Shown here in pieces: positions 37,350 to 46,571 of a stretch of DNA of 64,000 nt. Position 1 is the stretch's first letter, and every line of letters starts with the position of its first letter. Location of the stretch: the NCBI GenBank assembly GCA_041320695.1, contig JBGGOQ010000001.1, positions 434,001 to 498,000 on the forward strand, in the 5' to 3' direction. Below the pieces are notes generated by a model that was not told the DNA's origin, did not search any database, and saw nothing but the letters and a program-made list of their open reading frames with translations. This DNA is from Caldicellulosiruptoraceae bacterium PP1 (GTDB lineage: Bacteria; Bacillota; Thermoanaerobacteria; Caldicellulosiruptorales; Caldicellulosiruptoraceae). The translations under genes and the position numbers were made by a program.

Positions 37350-38213
37350 CTATTTATTATCTTTTTGATATACTTGGTACTCATCCCATATTTGTTCTAA
37401 CTTATCAAATGATTTTGCTAAATCGTCTCTTTTTTTAAGTCCAATTGCTACAATAATAGCATTTATTACACTTAATGGAGCTACTAAAGAATCTGCAAAA
37501 GATACCATATCACTCCTACAAAGTAATACATGGTCAGAATATTTACATAATGGTGATGAAATGCTATCTGTTAATGATATTACCTTAGCTTCTTGATCTT
37601 TTGCATATTGTAATACTCTTATTGTCCTTTTTGAATACCTTGGAAAGCTTATTCCTATTATTACATCATCTTTAGTTATTCTAAATACTTGTTCAAATAT
37701 ATCACTAATACCACTTGTAGATACAATTTTTACGTTATCCAAAATCATATTCAAATAAAATCCAAGAAAGTCTGCTAGAGCTGCTGAACTTCTTATTCCA
37801 ATAATATAAATTCTTTTTGCCTTTAGGATTTGGTCTATTATTGTATTAAATATGTCAACATCAATTTCTTCTAAAGTTTTCTTTATTCTTTCCATATCAA
37901 GTTGTAAAACATTTTTTAATATATTATCCTCATTTATTATTGTACTAGAAAGTTCTATTCTCTGAACTGAAGTTAATTTACCTTTTATATATTCTTGTAA
38001 TGCCAATTGTAGTTCAGGATAACCATCATAACCTAATTTCTCAGCAAATCTTACAACTGTTGATTCAGATACCCCAACATTATTTCCTAATGTGAAAGCT
38101 GTCATAAATGCTGCCTTTTCAGCATGTTGTAGTATAAATTGAGCAATCTTTTTTTGTCCTTTGCTAAAATCAGGCATTAACTCATTAATTTTTTCACTTA
38201 AGTTCTTATCCAT
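37350..38213 (-). CDS. RpiR/MurR-type transcriptional regulator
   Basis: An N-terminal helix-turn-helix of the RpiR type (LGNNVGVSESTVVRFAEKLGYDGYPELQ, positions about 42-69) precedes a SIS sugar-phosphate-binding domain (IYIIGIRSSAALADFL and IGISFPRYSKRTI). The length is 287. Family members respond to phosphosugars such as N-acetylmuramate 6-phosphate. No sugar operon adjoins, so the target is unknown. It shares a transcript with the histidine phosphatase 20 bases downstream. Confidence 0.92.
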   Translation of the reverse strand: MDKNLSEKINELMPDFSKGQKKIAQFILQHAEKAAFMTAFTLGNNVGVSESTVVRFAEKLGYDGYPELQLALQEYIKGKLTSVQRIELSSTIINEDNILKNVLQLDMERIKKTLEEIDVDIFNTIIDQILKAKRIYIIGIRSSAALADFLGFYLNMILDNVKIVSTSGISDIFEQVFRITKDDVIIGISFPRYSKRTIRVLQYAKDQEAKVISLTDSISSPLCKYSDHVLLCRSDMVSFADSLVAPLSVINAIIVAIGLKKRDDLAKSFDKLEQIWDEYQVYQKDNK

Positions 38214-38225
38214 AAATAAAACCCC

Positions 38226-38390
38226 TTATGTTTTATATATACTTATCATAATTTTATCATTTATATGAGAAATTCCAAATATTATATTTTGAGATTTTAG
38301 ACTCTTATTTAAAAAATCAATTATCTTATATAATGGAACATCTTTTTCAAACTCCATTGATGAAATTAATTCAAGTTTTTCATTTTCCAT
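38226..38390 (-). CDS. DUF4264 small protein (YpmA-like)
   Basis: A 54-residue frame starting at an ATG seven bases after GGTGGTGA and ending 12 bases before the RpiR start. It contains DVPLYKIIDFLNKSLKS and ends IMISIYKT, which matches the short conserved family DUF4264 (YpmA in Bacillus) as I know it. Function unknown. A TTGATA and TATTAT pair about 16 bases apart lies just upstream on the same strand and may be its promoter. Confidence 0.82.
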   Translation of the reverse strand: MENEKLELISSMEFEKDVPLYKIIDFLNKSLKSQNIIFGISHINDKIMISIYKT

Positions 38391-38455
38391 ATTTATCACC
38401 ACCAAAATTGTTTATAAATTTATAATATCAAATTAAAAATAAATATCAATAAATT

Positions 38456-38476
38456 AAGGGAGGATTTTCCTCCCTT
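38456..38476 (-). terminator. Hairpin behind speB
   Basis: On the minus strand AAGGGAGGA and TCCTCCCTT form a 9-bp stem around AAA, followed by AATTTATT. The stem is strong but the T-run is interrupted. It ends the speE-speB unit. Confidence 0.75.
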
Positions 38477-38488
38477 ATTTATAACTTT

Positions 38489-39343
38489 TTAATAAATTGC
38501 AAGAATAATTTCCCTTATTAACTTTGCTGCTAATAATGAAGTTCTATCAGAATTATCATAGTATGGCGAAACTTCAACTATATCAATTCCAACAATATTT
38601 AATCCTCTCAATAATAAAATTGAATCAATCATTTCTTGTGAAGATATTCCACCTGCCTCAGGAGTACCTGTCCCAGGTGCATATGCTGGATCTAAGACAT
38701 CAATATCAATTGATAAATATATTTTTCTATCCTTTAGGTATGGAAGAACTTTTTTAAGTGGTTCAAATGCTTTAATTAAATTAAGATTGCTATTTTCCTT
38801 AGCAAAATATATTTCATCTTTGCACCCTGACCTAATACCAAATTGATATATATTTGTAAATCCTATTTTTTCCCCAATTCTTCTCATTACTGTTGCATGA
38901 GATAATTTTTCACCTAAAAATTCATCTCTCATATCTGCATGAGCATCAAAATGCAATACCACAATATCATTGTAAAAATTAAATGCTGCCTCAACTAGAG
39001 GATATGAAACTAAATGTTCACCACCCAAAAATATTGGTATTTTTCCATCTTTAAAGATATCATATGCAAACTCATATATTAAATCAATTGATTTTTTTGT
39101 ATTACCAAATGGTAATTCAAGATCTCCTAAATCAATATATTTTGAATCTGAAAGATTTTTGTCCTGATAGACAGAGTATTCTTCAATACTCGCAGATACT
39201 TCTCTTATTTTTGAAGGACCAAATCTTGATCCTGGCTTGAAACTAACAGTAAAATCCATAGGAATTCCAGCAATTACTATCTTACTACTTTCATAATTAT
39301 CAGATGATAATAAAAATTGACTTTTGTATATATTACTTGGCAT
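38489..39343 (-). CDS. speB: Agmatinase (ureohydrolase family)
   Basis: It hydrolyses agmatine to putrescine and urea with two manganese ions. Metal ligands are visible in GGEHLVSYP, HFDAHADMR and SIDIDVLDPAYAPGTGTPE. The length is 284 residues from the ATG at 39343, which follows AAAGGAGAAG; an upstream in-frame extension overlaps speE and contains that site. The speE neighbour supports agmatinase over arginase or formiminoglutamase. speA and speD are not adjacent. Confidence 0.93.
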   Translation of the reverse strand: MPSNIYKSQFLLSSDNYESSKIVIAGIPMDFTVSFKPGSRFGPSKIREVSASIEEYSVYQDKNLSDSKYIDLGDLELPFGNTKKSIDLIYEFAYDIFKDGKIPIFLGGEHLVSYPLVEAAFNFYNDIVVLHFDAHADMRDEFLGEKLSHATVMRRIGEKIGFTNIYQFGIRSGCKDEIYFAKENSNLNLIKAFEPLKKVLPYLKDRKIYLSIDIDVLDPAYAPGTGTPEAGGISSQEMIDSILLLRGLNIVGIDIVEVSPYYDNSDRTSLLAAKLIREIILAIY

Positions 39344-39359
39344 TAAATTTACTTCTCCT

Positions 39360-40196
39360 TTATTTAATAATATCATTTACAAAATTTGGTAATGCAAACA
39401 GTGCTTTATGAACTTGTTTATTATAATATTTTGTTGGTATATCTTCTATTTTTGATATATCAACTTCTAATGGATCGTATGTTTTTGAACCCAAAGTAAA
39501 TGTCCAAGCACCACTCGGATATGTTGGAACAAATCCAGCATATAATCTTGTAATTGGGAATATTCCTTTTACTGTTGAAAATACACTCCTTATCAAATCT
39601 TTATTGAAAAATGGAGATTCTGTTTGAGCAACAAATATTCCATCGTCTTTCAAACACTCAAAAATTGATCTATAAAATTCTTCTTGGAATAATCCAACAG
39701 CTGGTCCTACTGGATCTGTTGAATCAACAATTACTACATCAAATTTGTTCTTATTTTCGGCAACATATTTAATTCCATCAGTTATTATAACCTCAGATCT
39801 TGGGTCATCTAAAGCAACACTTATCTCAGGAAAATATTTTTTACTTGCTTCAACAACATATTTATCAATTTCGATGAGATAAGCCTTCTTAACTGAATTA
39901 TGCTTTAGTATTTCTCTTATTACACCACCATCTCCACCACCAATTACAGCAACATATTCTGGATTAGGGTGTGTAAATAAAGCAACGTGAGAAATTAGCT
40001 CATGATAACAAAATTCATCTTCAACTGTTGTTTGAACAGTGCCATCTAAAACAAGCATTCTTCCAAATTGTTTTGTATCAATAACAGCTAAATCTTGATA
40101 TTCAGTTTTTTGTGTATACAAAGTTCTTGATACTTTGCAAGTAATACCAAGATCAGGTGTTTGCTTTTCTGTAAACCATAATTCCATTTCAGACAT
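39360..40196 (-). CDS. speE: Spermidine synthase
   Basis: An aminopropyltransferase making spermidine from putrescine and decarboxylated SAM, releasing methylthioadenosine. The [17 protein letters not shown]-binding motif is near residue 85 and the catalytic DSTDPVGPA near 155; MELWFTEKQ at the N-terminus is typical of bacterial SpeE. The length is 278. AAGGAGG precedes the ATG. It is the first gene of a two-gene unit behind a TTGACA promoter; mtnP-mtnA at 8-10 kb can recycle its by-product. Confidence 0.95.
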   Translation of the reverse strand: MSEMELWFTEKQTPDLGITCKVSRTLYTQKTEYQDLAVIDTKQFGRMLVLDGTVQTTVEDEFCYHELISHVALFTHPNPEYVAVIGGGDGGVIREILKHNSVKKAYLIEIDKYVVEASKKYFPEISVALDDPRSEVIITDGIKYVAENKNKFDVVIVDSTDPVGPAVGLFQEEFYRSIFECLKDDGIFVAQTESPFFNKDLIRSVFSTVKGIFPITRLYAGFVPTYPSGAWTFTLGSKTYDPLEVDISKIEDIPTKYYNKQVHKALFALPNFVNDIIK

Positions 40197-40234
40197 ATTG
40201 TAATACCTCCTTAAACTATTTATAAACAGTGAAT

Positions 40235-40264
40235 ATATTACAACAAATAAATATTAATTGTCAA
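40235..40264 (-). promoter_or_regulatory. Promoter of speE-speB
   Basis: On the minus strand a perfect TTGACA, an 18-base spacer and TAATAT lie about 40 bases before the speE start. Confidence 0.6.
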
Positions 40265-40270
40265 AAATAT

Positions 40271-41113
40271 TTAGTTCATCCTTCCTATCATATCTATGAA
40301 ATTTAATACTTTGTTAGAGCTAATAATTTTAGAAAATGAAATCTTTTCTGATAATATATTTAGCAAGAAAACTATTATTAATAATATTACTATTAATATA
40401 AAATTAAAACTACAATTATGAATTATATTATATGATAAATAAAAACCAAAAAGATTTGATCCTGAATCCCCTAGCATATATTTTTCTTGAAGATCACCTT
40501 TAATTAATATTATTGCCAGTATAATTGGTAGAATAGTAGTTATATTAATACTTGAGAAAGGTATTGTTATAACATAAAATAAAATAAAAATCTTTAAACA
40601 TCTACCAGGTCTCAAATCAAATAAATTCATTAAATTAATTAATAAAGAAATGAATAAAAGAAGAATAATTGCTTTATATAAATTATTATTTTTATAAAAT
40701 ACTATTGGAATTACACTTATTGGTATAAACACCATTTTGATAAAGCCAGTTGAAATTTTTTTTTCTTTTAAAAAACTTTTTATATGCCCTTTGAATCCTT
40801 TATTTTTAATATCGCCAAAAATATCATCAATAAAACCAATAAATGAAACAAAAATAGAAACACTATAAAATAATATAAATTTCTCAAATTCAAAATATTG
40901 AATATATTTAAACTGATATATTATATAAGTAAAACTAATATTAAATATAGAAATTAGTATTATACTAGCACCAACACTTGATGGTAATTCAATATCTCTA
41001 TAATTTCTTTTTGTAATATTTTTTGCTTTTTGCAATTCCACAAACACTTTTATCAATATTATTTCAAGCAAAAAATTAATAATTAATATAAATAAAAATA
41101 TAAATGAATTCAT
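40271..41113 (-). CDS. MraY/WecA-like polyprenyl-phosphate sugar-1-phosphate transferase
   Basis: A 280-residue polytopic membrane protein. It keeps FIGFIDDIFGD (the catalytic acidic pair), NLMNLFDLRPGR and MLGDSGSNLFGF, which correspond to the DDxxG-, NxxNxxDG- and GDSGS-type motifs of MraY, WecA and TagO. The second motif reads DLRPGR instead of DGxDG, as in the branch found next to steA/steB. The enzyme should load a sugar phosphate on undecaprenyl phosphate, but neither donor nor product is known. It is the last gene of the mre/min/ste string, six bases after a glycosyltransferase. Confidence 0.8.
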   Translation of the reverse strand: MNSFIFLFILIINFLLEIILIKVFVELQKAKNITKRNYRDIELPSSVGASIILISIFNISFTYIIYQFKYIQYFEFEKFILFYSVSIFVSFIGFIDDIFGDIKNKGFKGHIKSFLKEKKISTGFIKMVFIPISVIPIVFYKNNNLYKAIILLLFISLLINLMNLFDLRPGRCLKIFILFYVITIPFSSINITTILPIILAIILIKGDLQEKYMLGDSGSNLFGFYLSYNIIHNCSFNFILIVILLIIVFLLNILSEKISFSKIISSNKVLNFIDMIGRMN

Positions 41114-41118
41114 CTAAA

Positions 41119-41787
41119 CTACTCCCACCATTTTTTTAATGCCACATTTAAAATGTCTTTGAGTTGCTTTGCTTTATGCAATAAACTTTTTAAATCCTTA
41201 CCTTTCTCATTGTGGTTGAAATTAAATGGAACTTCTAAGATTTTGTAATTTTTATTTAAAATATCAATTGTCATTGATAATTCAATACCATATCTATTTT
41301 CTTTTATAACTATATGATCAATTATTAATTTTTTATAAATCCTTTGACCAGATAATGGATATTTAATTGTTCTTTTTGTATAAATAAATAATACAAGTTT
41401 TGTTATTAATTTTAATATCCCGAAACCCTTCTTTTTTACTTTGTTTGGATATCCAATAATAACATCATATCTTTCTAAGTCTCTAATATATGTTAAAAAT
41501 TCTTTTAATTCAATAAAATCAACAACTAAGTCACAATCCAGAAAAATGTAATTATTAAAATTAAAAGGTTTTGCATACTCAATAGCCTTTCTAAGAGCAA
41601 AACCTTTCCCCATATTTTTTTCATTCCTAATATATATTATGTCTTTTGACACATAATTAAAATCATTACTCGAACCATCATCAACAACAATTATTTTATC
41701 AATGAATTTAATATTAAGTAAATTATCTAATAACACTTTAAAAGAGCTTGGTGGATTGTAAGCTGGAATAATTACCACTGTTTTCAA
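41119..41787 (-). CDS. Family 2 glycosyltransferase
   Basis: A soluble GT-A transferase of about 222 residues related to the dolichyl-phosphate/polyprenyl-phosphate glycosyltransferases: VVIIPAYNPP, IIVVDDGSS, NMGKGFALRKAI and the FLDCDL acidic motif are visible, with a PLSGQRIYK block near 140. I prefer the TTG at 41787, spaced after GGGATGA, to the ATG three codons upstream. It lies between steB and the MraY-like gene, so it probably works on the same lipid-linked sugar (inference). Confidence 0.82.
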   Translation of the reverse strand: MKTVVIIPAYNPPSSFKVLLDNLLNIKFIDKIIVVDDGSSNDFNYVSKDIIYIRNEKNMGKGFALRKAIEYAKPFNFNNYIFLDCDLVVDFIELKEFLTYIRDLERYDVIIGYPNKVKKKGFGILKLITKLVLFIYTKRTIKYPLSGQRIYKKLIIDHIVIKENRYGIELSMTIDILNKNYKILEVPFNFNHNEKGKDLKSLLHKAKQLKDILNVALKKWWE

Positions 41788-41805
41788 AATTATCATCCCA
41801 TTCTA

Positions 41806-42759
41806 CTATTGTTGTGAACTAACAATTTGGTTATAATAACTTAGCATATTCTGTTTTCTTGTAATAATAATTTTTTCACTATCCTTATAATTTAGAAAGT
41901 TACCTGGTAAAATTGCTGTTGCCTCTTTTTTTACTCCATAATTACCTGAATTTCCTCTAATTAATTCGATCATAGATACTAAGCCTGTCAACTCATCTAT
42001 ATTATCAACAGTATCTAACCCATTGTTCTTATATTTTTCGCAATAATTTTCTTCACTATATGAATGCTGAACTCCTATTAAAGATAATTTAGGTAGCTTA
42101 TTTAATATCTTTATAATCTTAAAATCTATCTTATCAAAATTATTATTACCTTTTGAATTACCTCCACCAATCAATACACAATCAGCAATACCTTTTGCAT
42201 AATTATTTTCTTCAATCATCTTATTATCTTTTAAGTATTTTATCACATCATTATTGATACTAAATAAAAGATAATTTGTAATACTAGTAAATATATATTC
42301 CTCTTTATTTTCTACTGTTATATCTGAATTTTGAATATAATTTACTAAATTGTTATAATTATTTAAAAAGCTTTGTTTTATTTTTATAGTTTTAATCAAA
42401 TTTATCTTGTTTTTTCTTAAGAAATCTATAGTTTCATTGTATGAATAATCATTTGACGTAACTAATAATGCTATATTTGATAAATTGTTGCCATTATTTA
42501 TATATGAGTTAACTAACATCTGATTTAATTTTTCTTTTTGAGATAAATCATCTTTTGCTTGGTTCAAATCTTTTAATAGTTTTTCATTTTCATTTCTTAA
42601 TAAAGCAATATTTCTATCAATTACTTGAATTTGTTGACTAAATTGCTTTTGTAAAAGCTTTTCTCCATTTGTCATAAAACCAATAAAAATTCCTATCCCT
42701 AATGCAAGAAAAATTGAAACAATTGTTATAACAAAATATTTAATACTTACTCCATTCAT
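41806..42759 (-). CDS. SteB/MctB-like membrane protein
   Basis: One N-terminal membrane segment (about residues 8-28, ending GIFIGFMTNG), then a coiled coil of roughly 45 residues and an extracytoplasmic domain. This is the layout of the family labelled copper transporter MctB in mycobacteria and called SteB in corynebacteria, where it works with SteA in daughter-cell separation. It lies six bases after steA here, so the SteB reading is preferred. A copper channel is very unlikely with one membrane span. Confidence 0.8.
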   Translation of the reverse strand: MNGVSIKYFVITIVSIFLALGIGIFIGFMTNGEKLLQKQFSQQIQVIDRNIALLRNENEKLLKDLNQAKDDLSQKEKLNQMLVNSYINNGNNLSNIALLVTSNDYSYNETIDFLRKNKINLIKTIKIKQSFLNNYNNLVNYIQNSDITVENKEEYIFTSITNYLLFSINNDVIKYLKDNKMIEENNYAKGIADCVLIGGGNSKGNNNFDKIDFKIIKILNKLPKLSLIGVQHSYSEENYCEKYKNNGLDTVDNIDELTGLVSMIELIRGNSGNYGVKKEATAILPGNFLNYKDSEKIIITRKQNMLSYYNQIVSSQQ

Positions 42760-42765
42760 TTTTTC

Positions 42766-43899
42766 TTACCTCAATAGTGATTTTAGTTTTAACTGAACAA
42801 AATAAAACAAATACTGAAATGGTGGCGTTGTCAATATTATTGCAAACAATGGTATCAATGCAGCCATTATAATAAACAATAAATATTTAACGCTGAATTT
42901 TTCAGTGTATAACTTACTTACACCTTTTGCATCAACTAATTTTGATCCTATTTTTAGTCTAACTAATAGAGTGCTTGCCATTCCTTTACGACCTTTTTCC
43001 AAAAAGTCTAATATATTTGTATGTGATCCAACAGAAACTATTAGCTCAGCACCTTTCTCATATGCTAATAATAAAGCTACATCTTCACTTGTTCCAGGGC
43101 AAGATATAATATTTGCATCAATTCCTATTTCTTTCACTTTTTTTAGCCCTGGAGCATAACCATTTGTATATGAATGTACAATTATTTCTTTGCAAGCAAG
43201 CATACTTCTTTCGCTAATACTATCCATGTCACCAATAATTATATCTGGCTTTATATTTTCATCTAACAGTGCATCAGCTGCTCCATCAACAGCCATAATA
43301 ACAGGCTTTACTTCTTTAATATAATTTTTTATTGCTTTAATATCCTTTTTAAAGCTTGTACCCCTTGTAACAACTAAAACTTGTTTCCCAGCAAATGATG
43401 TTTTTAGTGTTGGCATTTCAAAATTACCAAGAATAAAAGATTTTTCTTTTCTTGCATATTCTAATGTATTTTGAATAAATTCATCAAGTAATGTCTCCAT
43501 ATTTTTATAGCTTATTTCATATTTGCGTAAAAAATCATTATAGTCAAGTTGATTTATATTACATAAGAATATTTTGTTTATAAAAAGCTTATCATCATTT
43601 ATTTCAACAAAATCTCCTTCTTCAATATTATTAAAAATATCAATACCAACATTATCATATATAATAATATTATTTTCCAATAATATCTTTACGCCATTTG
43701 CAGGATATTTACCAGTAAAAGATTGAGCACAGTTTATAACTAATTTAACTCCTTTTTCAATCAATGAATATGCTGCAACCTCATCAATATCTTCATGAAA
43801 AATTATTGGAATATCATTTTTTTTGAGTCTTTTAACTAAGTTTTTTGTTTTAGCATCTTTTTTGGCATAACCAGATAATTTCATTATTTCATCACTCAT
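42766..43899 (-). CDS. SteA-like cytokinetic ring protein
   Basis: A 377-residue protein beginning with the family block KLSGYAKKDAKTKNLVKRL and containing a thiamine-pyrophosphokinase-like domain (VVTRGTSFKKDIKAI, DIIIGDMDSISERS, CPGTSEDVALLLA). One or two hydrophobic segments lie at the C-terminus (YLLFIIMAALIPLFAIIL). SteA in Corynebacterium localises to the septum with SteB. The ATG at 43899 gives a 4-base gap to mgsA but has no strong ribosome site; the ATG at 43884 is an alternative. The longer open frame overlaps mgsA. Confidence 0.82.
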   Translation of the reverse strand: MSDEIMKLSGYAKKDAKTKNLVKRLKKNDIPIIFHEDIDEVAAYSLIEKGVKLVINCAQSFTGKYPANGVKILLENNIIIYDNVGIDIFNNIEEGDFVEINDDKLFINKIFLCNINQLDYNDFLRKYEISYKNMETLLDEFIQNTLEYARKEKSFILGNFEMPTLKTSFAGKQVLVVTRGTSFKKDIKAIKNYIKEVKPVIMAVDGAADALLDENIKPDIIIGDMDSISERSMLACKEIIVHSYTNGYAPGLKKVKEIGIDANIISCPGTSEDVALLLAYEKGAELIVSVGSHTNILDFLEKGRKGMASTLLVRLKIGSKLVDAKGVSKLYTEKFSVKYLLFIIMAALIPLFAIILTTPPFQYLFYFVQLKLKSLLR

Positions 43900-43903
43900 T
43901 TTA

Positions 43904-44314
43904 TTATTTTTGTAAGTTAGGATTAACAATCTCTCTCCAAGATAAATCACCTCTATCGAGAGCTTTAATTAATAATTCAGCTGTAGCAATATTTGTTGCA
44001 AGAGGTATATTATGAACATCACAAAGTCTCAAAAGTGCTGTTACATCAGGTTCATGCGGTTGAGCTGTTAATGGGTCTCTTAAGAATATTACCATATCAA
44101 TTTGATTATATGCTATTAATGAACCAATTTGTTGATCTCCACCTAAAGGACCTGGTAAAAATCTATTTACTTCAATACCTGTTGCTTCATTTATCAATCT
44201 TCCTGTTGTTCCTGTTGCATAAAGTGTATGCTTAGAAAGTATAAATTTATATGCAATTGCAAATTGAATCATTAATTCCTTCTTTTTATCATGTGCTATT
44301 AATGCTATGTTCAT
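43904..44314 (-). CDS. mgsA: Methylglyoxal synthase
   Basis: It converts dihydroxyacetone phosphate to methylglyoxal and phosphate, relieving sugar-phosphate build-up. [10 protein letters not shown] at the N-terminus, [19 protein letters not shown] (with the catalytic Asp) and [14 protein letters not shown] are diagnostic. The length is 136. The ribosome site is GGGAGGA. mgsA directly after rodA is common in Clostridia, although no functional reason is known. Confidence 0.96.
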   Translation of the reverse strand: MNIALIAHDKKKELMIQFAIAYKFILSKHTLYATGTTGRLINEATGIEVNRFLPGPLGGDQQIGSLIAYNQIDMVIFLRDPLTAQPHEPDVTALLRLCDVHNIPLATNIATAELLIKALDRGDLSWREIVNPNLQK

Positions 44315-44326
44315 TATAAATCCTCC

Positions 44327-45427
44327 CTAAAAAATGGTTTTGTAATTTTGTTTATAAATGTTCTGCACAAGCCCAAGAGAAGCCATACAAGTAAGTAACG
44401 AACTTCCGCCATAACTTATAAAAGGTAATGGAATACCTGTAACTGGCATAAGTCCGATGGTCATAGCGATATTTACAAATACTTGAAAAGAAAACATTGT
44501 TGCTATACCTATAACTATGAAATAGCCTTCTTTATCTTTGAGTTTCATAGCCAAGTTTACGATTCTTAAAATTAATAGAGTAAATAAAATAATAATTATT
44601 ATACAACCTATAAAACCAAATTCCTCTCCAGCAATTCCAAAAATAAAATCAGTTTCTTTAACAGGTATATTTTTTATGCCTAAAAAAAGTCCCTTACCAA
44701 ATAGTTTACCAGATCCAATTGCAGTAATAGACTGAAGAACTTGATAACCTTTACCTAATGGATCTTTATAGGGATTAAGAAGTATTAATATTCTGTCTTT
44801 TTGATGAGGAAATAATATATATTTCCATGATATTGGTATCATAATAATAGCAAATATTAAAGAATAAAAAATATATTTAAGATCTAGTCCTGCTACAAAA
44901 ATAATAATAATAAGACTAGCAATAAATACTGAAGCAGTTCCTAAATCTGGTTGCTTAAAAACTAATAAAATAGGAATACCAGATAGTAATAATACCTTCA
45001 ATAAATTTGTAATTTTATTAATATCATTTGTGTTTGAAACATATTTTGCAATAAAAATAACCATAAGTAGTTTAGAAATTTCTGAAGGTTGAAAAGAAAA
45101 AGGCCCTAATTTTATCCATCTTTGACCACCTAAAATATTTACACCCTTAAAATCTACATATAAAAGCATCCCAATTACAAAAATATAAAATATAATATAA
45201 AAATTTATAATAATTTTATAATCGACTAGATAGAAAACAAAAAAAACAATAAGTCCTATACAAAACCACATAAACTGTGTAAATAAAAGTTTATATTGTC
45301 CTGTTTCCAATAAATTAGAGGCACTAGCGATCAATAAAAATCCAATAAATATTAGTATTATCATTAATATGAACATAACAATATCTATCTTTATTTTCTT
45401 TACATTTTCTGAATTTGTACCTTTCAT
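44327..45427 (-). CDS. rodA: RodA-type SEDS glycosyltransferase
   Basis: A 366-residue SEDS protein with ten or so membrane segments that polymerises lipid II during side-wall growth with PBP2. GGQRWIKLGPFSFQPSEISKL (seen as GGQRWIKLG and FQPSEISKL) near 97 and the C-terminal MPVTGIPLPFISYGGSSL are the SEDS signatures. RodA rather than FtsW or SpoVE is indicated by the neighbouring mrdA, mreBCD and min genes. It lies 25 bases after minE. Confidence 0.93.
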   Translation of the reverse strand: MKGTNSENVKKIKIDIVMFILMIILIFIGFLLIASASNLLETGQYKLLFTQFMWFCIGLIVFFVFYLVDYKIIINFYIIFYIFVIGMLLYVDFKGVNILGGQRWIKLGPFSFQPSEISKLLMVIFIAKYVSNTNDINKITNLLKVLLLSGIPILLVFKQPDLGTASVFIASLIIIIFVAGLDLKYIFYSLIFAIIMIPISWKYILFPHQKDRILILLNPYKDPLGKGYQVLQSITAIGSGKLFGKGLFLGIKNIPVKETDFIFGIAGEEFGFIGCIIIIILFTLLILRIVNLAMKLKDKEGYFIVIGIATMFSFQVFVNIAMTIGLMPVTGIPLPFISYGGSSLLTCMASLGLVQNIYKQNYKTIF

Positions 45428-45452
45428 TATTTGATAAACACTCCAGAAATTA

Positions 45453-45743
45453 TTATTTTGAATCTGATTCTTTATTTTTTAGTGATTTAATAGGTATGTT
45501 AGCAACCAGTGCTGGCACTAAATCTCCCTTTTCTTCTGATTGAGTTCTTGTTATTTGAATTTCGAGTAAGTTTTCATCAATTATTATATATTTTTGGATA
45601 GCCTTTAGTATTTCATTTTTTATCATCTCAAGTAATTCTGGGGATACGTTCGCCCTGTCATGTATTAAAACTAACTTTAAACGTTCTTTAGCAATATCTT
45701 TAGAGTTTTGCTTTGAAAAAAATCGATTAAAAAATTCAAACAT
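45453..45743 (-). CDS. minE: Cell-division topological specificity factor MinE
   Basis: A 96-residue protein that stimulates MinD ATPase and drives pole-to-pole oscillation. The N-terminal membrane-targeting helix (FEFFNRFF), the KERLKLVLIHDRANVSPELL anti-MinCD helix (about 19-38) and the C-terminal dimer domain with EIQITR are recognisable. Presence of MinE alongside DivIVA means this organism has both E. coli-type and Bacillus-type polarity factors, as several Clostridia do. The ribosome site is AGGAGGAG. Confidence 0.95.
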   Translation of the reverse strand: MFEFFNRFFSKQNSKDIAKERLKLVLIHDRANVSPELLEMIKNEILKAIQKYIIIDENLLEIQITRTQSEEKGDLVPALVANIPIKSLKNKESDSK

Positions 45744-45754
45744 TTAATCTCCTC

Positions 45755-46555
45755 CTAAGAATTACTTAAACCAAATATTCTTTTAAGCTTATTAAAGAAT
45801 GTATCTTGGACTTCGTTACTAATAATTGGTATATTTTCTCCTAAAATTCGTTTTGCAATGTTCCTATATTCGTTACCTGATTTCGATTTATCATCAACAA
45901 CAACTGGTTCACCTTTGTTTGTTGATACTATTATTCTTTCATCATCAGGTATTATTCCTAATAAATCAATTGAAAGAATTTCTAGAATATCGTCAATATC
46001 CATCATATCCCCACGTCTTACCATATCAAATCTTATTCTGTTAATAACAAGTCTTGGGTTATGTATTTCATAAGCTTCAAGTAATCCAATTATTCTATCT
46101 GCATCCCTAACAGCAGAGACTTCTGGTGTTGTAACAACAATTGCTTTATCAGCTCCAGCAATTGCATTTTTAAATCCTTGTTCAATTCCTGCAGGACAAT
46201 CAATAATAATAAAATCAAAATCATTTTTTAATTCGTTACACAATTCCTTCATTTGCTCTGGTGAAACAGCAGTTTTATCCTTTGATTGTGCAGCAGGTAA
46301 AAGATATAACCCTTCAAACCTTTTATCTTTAATTAAAGCTTGTTTTGGTTTACACCTACCTTCTACAACATCAACAATATCAAATACAATTCTGTTTTCT
46401 AATCCCATAACAACGTCTAAGTTTCTAAGACCAATATCAGCATCAATAAGAGCTACTTTTTTACCTAATATACTTAAATAAGTCCCAACATTTGCTGTAG
46501 TAGTTGTTTTACCTACTCCACCTTTTCCAGAAGTAACAACATAAACTTCTCCCAT
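45755..46555 (-). CDS. minD: Septum-site ATPase MinD
   Basis: A deviant-Walker-A ATPase that recruits MinC to the membrane. GKGGVGKTTTTAN lies at residues 9-21, the LIDADIGLRNLD switch near 38 and DCPAGIE near 120. A C-terminal amphipathic helix (FFNKLKRIFG) is the membrane-targeting sequence. The ATG at 46555 is nine bases after AAGGAG; a TTG two codons upstream is too close. It lies between minC and minE. Confidence 0.97.
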   Translation of the reverse strand: MGEVYVVTSGKGGVGKTTTTANVGTYLSILGKKVALIDADIGLRNLDVVMGLENRIVFDIVDVVEGRCKPKQALIKDKRFEGLYLLPAAQSKDKTAVSPEQMKELCNELKNDFDFIIIDCPAGIEQGFKNAIAGADKAIVVTTPEVSAVRDADRIIGLLEAYEIHNPRLVINRIRFDMVRRGDMMDIDDILEILSIDLLGIIPDDERIIVSTNKGEPVVVDDKSKSGNEYRNIAKRILGENIPIISNEVQDTFFNKLKRIFGLSNS

Positions 46556-46571
46556 TATCAAACTCTCCTTT

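Noticed and set aside
41806-42759. Copper transporter MctB
   Set aside because: A single membrane segment and the steA neighbour favour a SteB-type protein.
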